DNA of 8,406 nucleotides from a bacterium (lineage in GTDB: Bacteria; CBDUZB01; JAGLHV01). Under the pieces are notes generated by a model, which worked only from the letters and a program-made list of their open reading frames with translations, searched no databases and was not told the DNA's origin. Of the stretch, positions 1 to 7,344 are shown piece by piece; the first letter of the stretch is position 1, and every line of letters begins with the position of its first letter. The DNA lies in contig JAGLYT010000057.1 of NCBI GenBank assembly GCA_023132075.1, positions 1-8,406 on the forward strand, in the 5' to 3' direction. Both the position numbers and the translations under genes were made by a program.

Positions 1-2
1 TT

Positions 3-491
3 TACGAATGGATTGATGAATGGTGGCTGAGCGGAACCGGTTATGACCCTAAGGTGCAAGACACCGCTTCCCGGTCAAGCGGCCCGTTTCCTGATGGATG
101 GGGGCATTCGGAATGGTTTGGTATTGTCAGTCAGGGGGATGGGACAAAAAGTCCTTTTATGCGGCAGTTGAGAGAATCTTATTATGTGTATAAAAAAATC
201 TGGAATGAGAAAACAGATAATTACTCAGCAGATAAAAATGAAAATAAAGATAAAGACAAAAATAAAGACAAGGAAAGCCTGAAAGATTTAAATGGGGATG
301 GCCTTTTACAACCGGAAAATAAAATTATTAAAAGACAAAAAAATGATTTAATCGATATAGCAGAAGAAACGAAAAGAGATGAGGACGAATCCCGCCTTTT
401 TTCCAAAAAAGTAAAGGTCTTAATCTTTCCTTTATTGGGGATGCAGGTATTACTCGTTTTTAAACTCCTCAAGAAAGAAAAAGAGGGATAA
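3..491 (+). CDS. Glycoside hydrolase (TIM-barrel, clan-A-like), C-terminal part, membrane-anchored; 5' truncated by window edge
   Basis: The frame is open to the left edge, so the start lies outside the window; 162 codons are visible. The first ~68 residues match the end of a GH2/GH5-like TIM barrel: YEWIDEWW, then DGWGHSEWFGIV, then SYYVYKKIW. The next gene has the same order (HMWADDW, NDEWCGVV, SYYVLRKLW), so the two are paralogs. The catalytic glutamates would lie upstream and cannot be checked. After the barrel come about 68 residues rich in K, D, N and E (bases ~207-410), including one DLNGDG calcium-loop-like motif. Then follows a hydrophobic stretch of ~20 residues (bases ~411-470) ending in KKEKEG, which looks like a C-terminal membrane anchor. 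The paralog has no such tail. The stop TAA overlaps the next ATG by one base (TAATG), suggesting translational coupling. The hydrolase fold is fairly sure; the substrate is unknown. Confidence 0.72.
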   Translation, partial: YEWIDEWWLSGTGYDPKVQDTASRSSGPFPDGWGHSEWFGIVSQGDGTKSPFMRQLRESYYVYKKIWNEKTDNYSADKNENKDKDKNKDKESLKDLNGDGLLQPENKIIKRQKNDLIDIAEETKRDEDESRLFSKKVKVLIFPLLGMQVLLVFKLLKKEKEG

Positions 492-1942
492 TGAAGAAAG
501 TTGTTGCTGTTGTTTTATTCTTGGCCGTTAGTTTTAGTTGCCCGGCAGTATGTAAAGCTACTAAAGTAAAGGTGGAAGGACGGCAGCTTTTAGTGGATGA
601 TGTGCCTTTTACCGTAAAGGGTGTTTGTTTTGGTTCTACCCCTGTAGGAAAGGGCTGGTATCCTCTTTATGATTGGAGTAAGGACCCCGATTTATACAAT
701 ATTGATTTTCCCCTAATTAAAGCAATGGGTGGAAACACCATTAGAATTTATGATTCTCCTACCGAAACAGCTGCAATGGATGCCGCCTATGATAACGGAA
801 TATATGTGATAATGACCTGGAAGGTTGACAGGTCAACCTTTAGTATACAATCAGTACGGGATGAGGTAAAAGAAGATTTTTTGAATATGGTGAATGACTG
901 GAAAGGCCATCCGGCAATACTGATGTGGTGTCTGGGGAACGAACAAAATGCCTCCTGGAATCATTATGGAGATGTCAAGGATTGGTATAGCTTAGTTAAT
1001 GAATGTGCTCAAGCCAGCCGTGAGTTGGAAGGAGCAAATTTTCATCCGGTAACTACGGGTAATTGGGAAGAATTTAATATAGGAGATACTTCTAAATTAG
1101 CCCACGATGATGATATGCCTTATTTAGATGTCTGGTCGGTGCAGGTTTATCGGGGGAGTTCGTTTTACGATTTATTTTCAAGTTATACCTCAAAAAGTAC
1201 GAAACCTCTTTGTATTACCGAATACGGATGTGACAGCTGGGATGCGGTAAAGAATAAATCAAATGAGGGTGCTCAGGCAGAGGCTCTTTGTAATCTCTGG
1301 ACTCAGATGGAACAGAACCTTTCCACATTTGATAGTAATAGAGTGTGTATAGGGGGAACATTACATATGTGGGCTGATGATTGGTGTAGAAATCAAAACG
1401 GGAGTCCGGATTGGACGCATAATACCGAGGGGATTGGACATGCTGATAATCTTTATGATTCTGCAGCTGTTCAAAACTGGAATGATGAATGGTGTGGGGT
1501 GGTAAGCATTTTTCCTAACACTTATGACAAAATACCCAAAAAATCATATTATGTATTAAGAAAACTCTGGACGGGCGAAGACCACCTGGAAGATGCCCCT
1601 TTGTTTGTAGGAGGAGTGAAAAACTATACTAATCCTTTTAGCCCTTACCGGGGAAATACAAGAATTGAATTTATGCTGAATCGGCTCGCCGATATAAAAA
1701 TTGAAATATATGATATTGCCGGTAAACGGGTTCGTTCATGGTCGGAGACAGAAGACGATGTTGTTTCCAGGATATATTGGAACGGACTACATACCGAAAT
1801 TACTTATCAGATATACTGGGACGGACGGGATAAAGATAACCGGGTAGTAGCTAATGGAGTGTATATTTGCCGGATAAAAGCTAAAGCAAAAGATGGTAAT
1901 CTTACTGAAATAAAATATCGTCGGATTATGGTGTTAAAGTAA
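491..1942 (+). CDS. Secreted glycoside hydrolase (TIM-barrel, clan-A-like) with FlgD-like C-terminal tail
   Basis: The protein has 483 residues. Residues 1-23 form a signal peptide (MKK, hydrophobic core, cleavage near CKA/TK). Residues ~25-360 look like a clan-A (beta/alpha)8 barrel as in GH2, GH5 or GH72. The motif LIKAMGGNTIRIYD lies at 75-88. WCLGNEQN puts a likely acid/base Glu at 151 after Asn150, and CITEYG puts a likely nucleophile Glu at 244. Both catalytic positions are therefore present. Residues ~370-483 form a separate beta-sandwich tail with NPFSP, IEIYDIAGKRV, YWDGRDKDNRVVANGVY and a basic end RRIMVLK. This is the pattern of FlgD-like and type A sorting tails seen in secreted proteins of the FCB group. 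The start overlaps the previous stop; the upstream AAGAGGG is a weak ribosome site. It is probably made with its paralog upstream and the barrel protein downstream. The exact GH family and substrate are not decidable here. Confidence 0.83.
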   Translation: MKKVVAVVLFLAVSFSCPAVCKATKVKVEGRQLLVDDVPFTVKGVCFGSTPVGKGWYPLYDWSKDPDLYNIDFPLIKAMGGNTIRIYDSPTETAAMDAAYDNGIYVIMTWKVDRSTFSIQSVRDEVKEDFLNMVNDWKGHPAILMWCLGNEQNASWNHYGDVKDWYSLVNECAQASRELEGANFHPVTTGNWEEFNIGDTSKLAHDDDMPYLDVWSVQVYRGSSFYDLFSSYTSKSTKPLCITEYGCDSWDAVKNKSNEGAQAEALCNLWTQMEQNLSTFDSNRVCIGGTLHMWADDWCRNQNGSPDWTHNTEGIGHADNLYDSAAVQNWNDEWCGVVSIFPNTYDKIPKKSYYVLRKLWTGEDHLEDAPLFVGGVKNYTNPFSPYRGNTRIEFMLNRLADIKIEIYDIAGKRVRSWSETEDDVVSRIYWNGLHTEITYQIYWDGRDKDNRVVANGVYICRIKAKAKDGNLTEIKYRRIMVLK

Positions 1943-1943
1943 A

Positions 1944-3050
1944 ATGGTAATGAATTTAAAGGCAAAATTTTTATTTTTTGTTGCTTTGGCTTTACTTTTA
2001 AATAGCCAATTTATAAATATTTGTTTCGCCGCGGCGGAACCGGCAAGTTTTTTGCTTATCGGTGTAGGAGCAAGGCCTATTGGAATGGGAGGAGCTTTTA
2101 CCGCTTTAGCCGATGAATCCAGTGCGGTTTATTGGAATCCGGCTGGATTGAGTTTGTTGAAAAAGAGGGAATTTAGCGGGATGTATGGTTCTTTATTTAC
2201 CGATACTACTTACAGTTTTATAAGCTATGCCCACCCTATTTTTACCGGTGATAATAATTCAACCAAAAAAGACGAGCAAAAAGAAAAAAGAAGAATTGTT
2301 ATTGGGGCAGGATGGTTACAGCTGCGAAGTGTAAATATTGAAAAAACAAACCAGTCAGAATCTTTGGGACATACGCAAATGGTTAACGATGCTTTTTTTC
2401 TTTCCGGGAGTGTACAACCAATACAATCTTTCCCCTTTTATTGTGGAATTAGCGCAAAAAGAATAAGCCAGAATATAGATACTTTTTCCGGTGAAGGATG
2501 GGGAATGGATTCAGGAATACTGATTGATGGGAACTTTTTAAATTTTGGAGTGAATGTCCAGAATATAGGAAAAACAGAAATAAAAGGGACTTCTTATTGG
2601 GGTGATGGGCAGGTAAAAGAATTAATTCCCTGTCATGTTCGGTCAGGGGTGGTATTAAAAGCAAAGAAGGTCTATTCCTCTCTGGTTGAGTTGCTTCAAA
2701 AGGATGTTTCGGGAAGTGAATATAGCATTTATGCACCGAGAATTTCTCAGGATCCTCAAGCATTAGAACAAAAAGAAATTTTCCGGTCAGAAAAAGAAAG
2801 TGAGACGATAGATATTAAAGTGAATCTTGCCCTGGATTTGGATTATGTTTTAGGGGAAACGGATTCTTTGGAATTTTATCATGGGGTGGAATGCTGGTTG
2901 AATGAGATGTATGGTTTGCGTCTTTCGTTTATGGATGATTTTTCAGCGGGAGCATCTCTGAAATATGAACATTTTAGTATTGATTATGCTTTTATTTTAA
3001 AACCTAAATTGGAAAATACCCATCGTTTTTCCTTAACGATGATGTTTTAA
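1944..3050 (+). CDS. PorV/PorQ-family outer-membrane beta-barrel protein
   Basis: The protein has 368 residues. The signal peptide ends near residue 31 (ICFAAA/EP). The family signature spans residues 42-69: GARPIGMGGAFTALADE followed by SSAVYWNPAGL. It is typical of the PorV/PorQ (UPF0164-like, FadL-related) barrels. Alternating strands follow, and the chain ends in Phe (SLTMMF), as many outer-membrane barrels do. Charged inserts (~102-117 and ~255-290) probably form loops. The start is one base after the previous stop with no good ribosome site, so translation is likely coupled; ATG at 1950 is an alternative start. In Bacteroidota, PorV carries type IX secretion cargo to the attachment machinery. 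The neighbouring hydrolase has a sorting-like tail, so a similar export role is possible, but many members of this family have no known function. Confidence 0.82.
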   Translation: MVMNLKAKFLFFVALALLLNSQFINICFAAAEPASFLLIGVGARPIGMGGAFTALADESSAVYWNPAGLSLLKKREFSGMYGSLFTDTTYSFISYAHPIFTGDNNSTKKDEQKEKRRIVIGAGWLQLRSVNIEKTNQSESLGHTQMVNDAFFLSGSVQPIQSFPFYCGISAKRISQNIDTFSGEGWGMDSGILIDGNFLNFGVNVQNIGKTEIKGTSYWGDGQVKELIPCHVRSGVVLKAKKVYSSLVELLQKDVSGSEYSIYAPRISQDPQALEQKEIFRSEKESETIDIKVNLALDLDYVLGETDSLEFYHGVECWLNEMYGLRLSFMDDFSAGASLKYEHFSIDYAFILKPKLENTHRFSLTMMF

Positions 3051-3087
3051 ATTGAAGGTCAATATCAGAATAAAATTGAGGGAATCC

Positions 3088-3168
3088 GGTAGCCGCAGGC
3101 TTTCCTCCTTACAGACTGGCGGACCCGCCTTAAAGATTGGCGGGCAAGCAAGAAAGTCTGCGATTACC
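3088..3168. repeat. Branched inverted-repeat element (outer stem plus two GC-rich hairpins)
   Basis: The outer arms 3088-3104 and 3152-3168 pair over 17 positions as RNA, with two G-U pairs and one C-A mismatch. Inside lie two hairpins with 9-base loops. The first has CCTCC (3104-3108) against GGCGG (3118-3122) with one central mismatch. The second has CCCGCC (3124-3129) against GGCGGG (3139-3144), a perfect match. The first hairpin recurs inverted at 8239-8259 (20 of 21 bases identical), so this is a dispersed repeat and not a one-off. It occupies most of the 167-base gap before the gene at 3218 and would lie in that gene's leader if transcribed through. No T-run follows, so it is not a classical terminator. 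Confidence 0.75.
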
Positions 3169-3195
3169 AAAAAATAAAACATTTTGGACATTACT

Positions 3196-3203
3196 AAAAG
3201 GAG
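3196..3203 (+). promoter_or_regulatory. Ribosome binding site deciding the start at 3218
   Basis: AAAAGGAG lies 14 bases before ATG 3218; the purine run continues (AAAAGAGAG) to within 6 bases of the ATG. The spacing is long but this is the only such site. ATG 3218 begins a clear signal peptide, whereas the in-frame upstream start at 3137 falls inside the repeat element. Confidence 0.6.
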
Positions 3204-3217
3204 AAAAGAGAGTAGAT

Positions 3218-5905
3218 ATGTTTAAAAAAATTAAAAAAACACAAAAATTAGGATTGCTTTTGATCTTTTGTCTGAGCTTTAATTTCATCTTTGTTTTTGC
3301 TAATGAGAAAAACGAAGGGGGATTAATTCCGGTAATTTGTAATTATAAACCCCTGCCTTATCGCTGTGTAAAGATTGAATCTTCCCTGACTTTAGACTTT
3401 TTGTGGAATAGACCGGATTCCGAATGGGTGATAACCGATGAGGAACTAAGTAAAGGTTATACCTATTATCCTGATGCAGGAATGGAGTATGGATGGGACA
3501 GGACAGGCGGCCAGACGCTTAATTTGGATGTGGGATTTCATCCCCTTAAAAGAATAGTCGGAGGGTTGGGGATAGAAGTAGTAGGTGATTATGCGGATAC
3601 CTTATGGCTGCCTATTAATGATGAGCATAGAATGCATGATGAGAAAGAGAATGTAAAAATGGTAAGGGGAGAGCTAAAATATTTAGGAGGAGAAAGGTTT
3701 ACAGCACGTTATTTTAGCGGTATCGGTCATTATCACTGGGGTTACGAGGGAGATATGTTTAACCTTTTTCCTGAGACCTATATTCCCAATACTTATCGCC
3801 GGGTTTCCGGTGAATGTGTTCCTGAAGGAGGGGAGATAGAAATAAAAGGAAAAACCAATAGCTTTACCTTAATGAGTGGTCCCCGCCTTGTCTGGGGCGG
3901 AGGAGAGTCTACTTTAGCTAAATATAATTTTAAAATGGGTCTTTTTGATTCTGCTTTTATTTATAAAAACGAGAAAATAGATTGGGCTGAAAAAGACGAA
4001 GACAAACATAAGCATACAGGGGAATTAAGCACAAAAACGAATATTATTAGTGGTTTTCCTTTACAGGCAGGGTTGCTTTATCAATCCTTCAGGACAGGGG
4101 ATGAGTATAGTTATATGGAAGAAGTTGCTTTAGGCACGGGGTATGCAGGGAGTGAATATATAATGAAAAAAGGCAAGACCGATTTTCTAGATACCCTGGC
4201 TATCAAAATGAAAATGAATACTAATAAATGTGCTCCCTTAATAAATGAAAGTGCCGTTACTTATACCCATGCGGGATTACTTGCCGGAAATAAAAATGAA
4301 ATTACTTTGCAATTGGATAAAACCCTTTCTCCTATAGTTTATACTACGGGGCTTTTTACTTATCGCCGGCCGCTTGTGGGCCCGATGCCTTATTTACACG
4401 AAGGGACGGCTGAAAATCCCGGTCCGATTTGGTCTACACCACGGGGTAAGGATGAACCTTTTTGGGTAGGCAATGATAATCGCGAAGCAGCAATATGTTC
4501 TTTATTTTTAACTTACGACCCGACTCCCGGGTCATGGTTTTATCAATGGCAGCCCAATGTTCTTCAGGAATGGAATTTAAATCGCAATGAAGATGCAAGG
4601 TTTGCTTTTGCTTTGGGTTATACCCTCTCTTATTTACCGACTACGACTGATTTACAAACTTATGTTGATGAATCAGGAGAAAGTGTTTGGGAACCCAGTG
4701 CGACCCACGGGAAATGGGCAACGAAAAAGCCTCTTTCTTTTGTAACTCTCTTAAGTAAAATTAATTTACCTCAGGATTACAAATTTCTTATTACTTTAAG
4801 AGCGGGTGAGGAATTATCAGATGGAATTTTTTCTTATACTACCAATCAGGAAGAATGTAAACCTATTACCGGGTTACTCAATACAACAGTAAGTTTGGCC
4901 AAAAATCCTTATTTAGCTGCCTTTACTTATCAACAGGGGGTATGGGGGCCGGAAGATTGGCATCGTACATACGGACAAACTTTTGATAGATTATATAAAG
5001 CTTCTTTAAGCCGCAAGATCGGAGATTTTGAAGTAGGGGTAGAATATTTAGGGACACGGGAGACAGATAAAAAATATATTACCGGAATGATTGGTGGGTT
5101 TGATGAGATAAGATTGTTTTGCATCTGGCGATTTGGGCTTTTCATTACTCCGCCGCCTCCGCCGGATACCACCCCCCCGCGCCTTTTTATAGAACCATTG
5201 AACCCTTTATTTTCCCCTGACGGAGATGGTATCAATGATACGGCTTCTTTTCGTTTAATGGTCTCGGATGATTCGGGAATAAAAGACTGGCGGGTGGAGA
5301 TTTTAGATAAGGAAGGATATTTAATAAAATTGTTTACTTCTATCGAATCACCCCCTTTCAGTATTGAGTGGGATGGGAAAAGTGATTCTTCGGAAATGGA
5401 GATTACTGCAGGAGAGTATAGCGTTCTTTTTAAAGCGGAAGACATCGCGGGAAATAAAGCGACTGCCCCTTTAGTTTCCGTGAAAATAGAAATTGCTCCT
5501 AAGGAAATACCTAAAGAGATTAAAATAACTAAAGAGAAAGAAGGGTTAAGGGTTAGTATCAAGGCAAGTATTCTTTTCGACTTTAATCGTGTAATATTAA
5601 AGAAATCTGCTTTTAGGGTTTTGGATAAAGCGGCGGAAATACTCAAGTCTTATCCTAAAAATAAACTCAGAGTAGAAGGGCATGCCGATAGTGTTGGCAG
5701 TGAAAGTTATAATCAGAAGTTATCTGAATTGCGAGCTCAGAGTGTCGCCGACTATTTTATTAATGAATGTGGGATTTCTTTTTCCCGGATAAATGTTGTT
5801 GGATGGGGAGAGACAAAACCTATAGCTTCTAATGATACCAAAGAAGGACAGGCTAAAAATAGAAGAGTAGAAATAATTATCCTTAAATTAAAAAGTCAGG
5901 AGTAA
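3218..5905 (+). CDS. Large outer-membrane protein: predicted beta-barrel, FlgD/CHU_C-like Ig domain, OmpA peptidoglycan-binding domain
   Basis: The protein has 895 residues from ATG 3218. Residues 1-29 form a signal peptide (MFKKIKK, hydrophobic core, FVFA/NE). Residues ~33-640 are rich in aromatic and polar alternation with many short strands, consistent with a large beta-barrel; I do not recognise the family. A proline hinge (TPPPPP) sits at 644-649. Residues ~653-760 are an Ig-like domain with FSPDGDGIND (665-674), IEWDGKSD and AGEYSVLFKAEDIAGN, the FlgD/CHU_C pattern. Residues ~776-893 are an OmpA C-terminal domain: ILFDFNRVILKK, VEGHADSVG, LSELRAQSVADYF, VGWGETKPIASN and KNRRVEI. The two residues that bind diaminopimelate in OmpA are present, Asp824 (HADS) and Arg839 (LSELRA). 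The protein should tie the outer membrane to peptidoglycan, as OmpA does. The barrel portion is several times larger than the ~170-residue barrel of E. coli OmpA. Confidence 0.82.
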   Translation: MFKKIKKTQKLGLLLIFCLSFNFIFVFANEKNEGGLIPVICNYKPLPYRCVKIESSLTLDFLWNRPDSEWVITDEELSKGYTYYPDAGMEYGWDRTGGQTLNLDVGFHPLKRIVGGLGIEVVGDYADTLWLPINDEHRMHDEKENVKMVRGELKYLGGERFTARYFSGIGHYHWGYEGDMFNLFPETYIPNTYRRVSGECVPEGGEIEIKGKTNSFTLMSGPRLVWGGGESTLAKYNFKMGLFDSAFIYKNEKIDWAEKDEDKHKHTGELSTKTNIISGFPLQAGLLYQSFRTGDEYSYMEEVALGTGYAGSEYIMKKGKTDFLDTLAIKMKMNTNKCAPLINESAVTYTHAGLLAGNKNEITLQLDKTLSPIVYTTGLFTYRRPLVGPMPYLHEGTAENPGPIWSTPRGKDEPFWVGNDNREAAICSLFLTYDPTPGSWFYQWQPNVLQEWNLNRNEDARFAFALGYTLSYLPTTTDLQTYVDESGESVWEPSATHGKWATKKPLSFVTLLSKINLPQDYKFLITLRAGEELSDGIFSYTTNQEECKPITGLLNTTVSLAKNPYLAAFTYQQGVWGPEDWHRTYGQTFDRLYKASLSRKIGDFEVGVEYLGTRETDKKYITGMIGGFDEIRLFCIWRFGLFITPPPPPDTTPPRLFIEPLNPLFSPDGDGINDTASFRLMVSDDSGIKDWRVEILDKEGYLIKLFTSIESPPFSIEWDGKSDSSEMEITAGEYSVLFKAEDIAGNKATAPLVSVKIEIAPKEIPKEIKITKEKEGLRVSIKASILFDFNRVILKKSAFRVLDKAAEILKSYPKNKLRVEGHADSVGSESYNQKLSELRAQSVADYFINECGISFSRINVVGWGETKPIASNDTKEGQAKNRRVEIIILKLKSQE

Positions 5906-5910
5906 AGAAA

Positions 5911-6570
5911 ATGAAAGTTTATAGTAAAATCGTGCAAAGAAGTTTTAAATATATAATTTTTTTGCCGCTCATTTTTATAGTTGGCTGCGAGTTAAATCCC
6001 TTGAATAAGCTCACCAATCCCACATTGGATGAATCGTTGGGAAATACATCCTGGAATGACTGGGTAGTTTACGATGACGATTTAAAAGGGGTAGGAGGTA
6101 CGATATATATGACCGGGCCTCAGGGTCAGAATATGGATTTTCGGGTTACCGGACAAAGTCCTCCTCAAGGTGATATGTGTATGAAATATTCCTGGACCGG
6201 AGAGGATGTTTATGATTATGAGTGGAACATAATGCATCATGGTTACTGTTATTTGTCTTTAATTGTGGATGAGGATAGCCAGAGTTTCGGTAGTACTTAT
6301 AGGGATTTTACTCCCGGAGGGTATACAAAAATTACTTTTTGGGCTAAAGGGGCTTTATCTGCTGATACTACGGTGGTTTTTACCGGACCCCATGGAGAAG
6401 AAGTAGTAGTGAATAACCTTACCAATACCTGGAAACAACATGAGATTACTCTGACTCAATTGACCAGTATCACCGCATATTTTACTATCGGTTTTAATTA
6501 CAGCGGTGGAGATGATATACCAGGTGTAGGAGGGTTTGTCTATGTGGATGATATAAGGTATGTAAAATAA
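5911..6570 (+). CDS. Lipoprotein with jelly-roll, carbohydrate-binding-like domain
   Basis: The protein has 219 residues. The signal peptide ends in the lipobox IVGC, with the lipidated cysteine at residue 26. The next residue is Glu, not Asp, so by the E. coli Lol rule it would go to the outer membrane. The mature part is beta-rich and aromatic: ITFWAKG (141-147), TNTWKQHEITL (171-181) and the ending FVYVDDIRYVK. These resemble the core and closing strand of galactose-binding-like/CBM11-like domains. The lipoprotein encoded at 7345 has the same three landmarks, so they are probably distant paralogs. It starts 5 bases after the preceding stop; CAGGAG at 5897-5902 is a good ribosome site inside the end of that gene, so the two are very likely cotranscribed. 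Sugar binding is inferred from fold resemblance only. Confidence 0.72.
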   Translation: MKVYSKIVQRSFKYIIFLPLIFIVGCELNPLNKLTNPTLDESLGNTSWNDWVVYDDDLKGVGGTIYMTGPQGQNMDFRVTGQSPPQGDMCMKYSWTGEDVYDYEWNIMHHGYCYLSLIVDEDSQSFGSTYRDFTPGGYTKITFWAKGALSADTTVVFTGPHGEEVVVNNLTNTWKQHEITLTQLTSITAYFTIGFNYSGGDDIPGVGGFVYVDDIRYVK

Positions 6571-6571
6571 A

Positions 6572-6704
6572 ATAGTCCATAGTCCACAGTTGATAGTCCA
6601 TAGATAACAGACAAAGAGTAAATACTAAATCCGAATATCTAAATACTAAATAAATTCAAAATTCAAAATCATAAATTCAAAACAAAGACAAAAGATAAAG
6701 ACCG
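6572..6704. repeat. Degenerate heptanucleotide-period repeat, left copy of an inverted pair
   Basis: From base 6572 the sequence reads as 19 consecutive 7-base units. They include ATAGTCC at 6572, 6579 and 6593; AATACTA at 6621 and 6642; TCAAAAT at 6656 and 6663, with CATAAAT and TCAAAAC next; and AAAGACA then AAAGATA at 6684 and 6691. Bases 6587-6692 recur inverted at 8201-8303: 41 of 43 bases match in one block (6587-6629) and 30 of 30 in another (6663-6692). It fills most of the 201-base gap between the lipoprotein gene and the DUF5683-like gene. No start or stop pattern suggests coding. Confidence 0.8.
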
Positions 6705-6754
6705 TTAATAAAAATAGTTAAAAAAAAGATGGGTGAATTTTAAAAAAATTAAGA

Positions 6755-6762
6755 GAGGAGGT
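6755..6762 (+). promoter_or_regulatory. Strong ribosome binding site deciding a GTG start at 6772
   Basis: AGGAGGTG is a near-perfect Shine-Dalgarno sequence and lies 9 bases before GTG 6772. The in-frame GTG at 6733 would place this site inside the coding sequence and has no comparable site of its own. The 6772 start also gives a compact signal peptide. Confidence 0.75.
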
Positions 6763-6771
6763 GAAAAAACA

Positions 6772-7305
6772 GTGTGGATTTTGAGAAGGGAAATAAAAAG
6801 GGGGTTAGTTTTATTATATCCGATGGTAATAATTTGTTTTCTTTTATTACCGGTAAAAGCATTTGCTCAGGATAGGTGGAAGACACAGGAAGGATTTGAT
6901 TTTTATGCTAAAACTCCGATGAATGCTTCTTTACGGTCATTATTATTACCGGGCTGGGGGCAGTTTTTTAATCAGCAAAAGACAAAGGGGTATATTATTA
7001 CCGGGATGACACTGGCAAGTTTAACCGGAGCGATACTGATGTACAGTAAAGCCAATGACACTTACAGTGAGTATGAAGACAAAGGGATTCCTGACGATTC
7101 ATTGTATGATGATTATTGTGATCAGCTGGATACGAGTAGAATGTGTGGATATGTAGCAGCAGCTTTTTGGACTTGGGGAGTAATAGATGCTTATTTATTT
7201 GCTTCTTCTTCAACCACAAGTGCTAAAGGAGAAAAAAAAGAAGGATTGGTTTTTCAAATGCAGGGAACAGAGCGATTTGTTTTGGCTTATAATAAAATGT
7301 TTTAG
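6772..7305 (+). CDS. DUF5683-like exported membrane protein
   Basis: The protein has 177 residues from GTG 6772. Residues 1-32 form a signal peptide (basic WILRREIKR, hydrophobic core, AFA/QD). The mature part carries SLRSLLLPGWGQFFNQQKT (53-71) followed by a hydrophobic helix GYIITGMTLASLTGAILMY (73-91). A soluble stretch with YSEYEDK and many acidic residues comes next. A second helix, YVAAAFWTWGVIDAYLFA (127-144), and a tail ending in Phe follow. The order LLPGxGQF, helix, then WxxxxIDAY is the pattern of DUF5683 proteins, common in Bacteroidota-like genomes and of unknown function. The next gene starts 39 bases downstream, so they are probably cotranscribed. Family assignment is by eye and moderately sure; the function is unknown. 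Confidence 0.68.
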   Translation: MWILRREIKRGLVLLYPMVIICFLLLPVKAFAQDRWKTQEGFDFYAKTPMNASLRSLLLPGWGQFFNQQKTKGYIITGMTLASLTGAILMYSKANDTYSEYEDKGIPDDSLYDDYCDQLDTSRMCGYVAAAFWTWGVIDAYLFASSSTTSAKGEKKEGLVFQMQGTERFVLAYNKMF

Positions 7306-7344
7306 TTTTTTGCAGCAATTTTAAATAATTAAAAGGAGAAAAAA

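Noticed and set aside
232-280. A-rich linker sequence resembling the AAAGACA units of the intergenic repeat
   Set aside because: The likeness is short and both are low-complexity and A-rich; chance or convergent composition explains it.
404-463. Possible frameshift at the A-run near 405-410, giving an alternative ending LSFIGDAGITRF
   Set aside because: The annotated frame gives a sensible membrane segment and a stop overlapping the next ATG; there is no homolog alignment to support the other frame.
54-491. GTG at 54 as the start of the first gene
   Set aside because: The frame is open to the window edge and the codons before 54 encode conserved barrel residues (YEWIDEWW) shared with the paralog.
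3137-3217. N-terminal extension of the OmpA-fusion gene from a start at 3137
   Set aside because: It begins inside the dispersed palindrome, has no ribosome site, and buries the clear signal peptide that starts at 3218.
4930-5646. 238-codon open frame on the minus strand
   Set aside because: It lies opposite the Ig-like and OmpA regions of a well-supported gene and has no recognisable product or ribosome site; it is a shadow frame, as are the other minus-strand frames.
6572-6704. CRISPR array
   Set aside because: The units are 7 bases long and contiguous, without unique spacers or long identical repeats.
6733-6771. GTG at 6733 as the start of the DUF5683-like gene
   Set aside because: A near-perfect Shine-Dalgarno sequence at 6755-6762 lies inside this stretch and points to GTG 6772.
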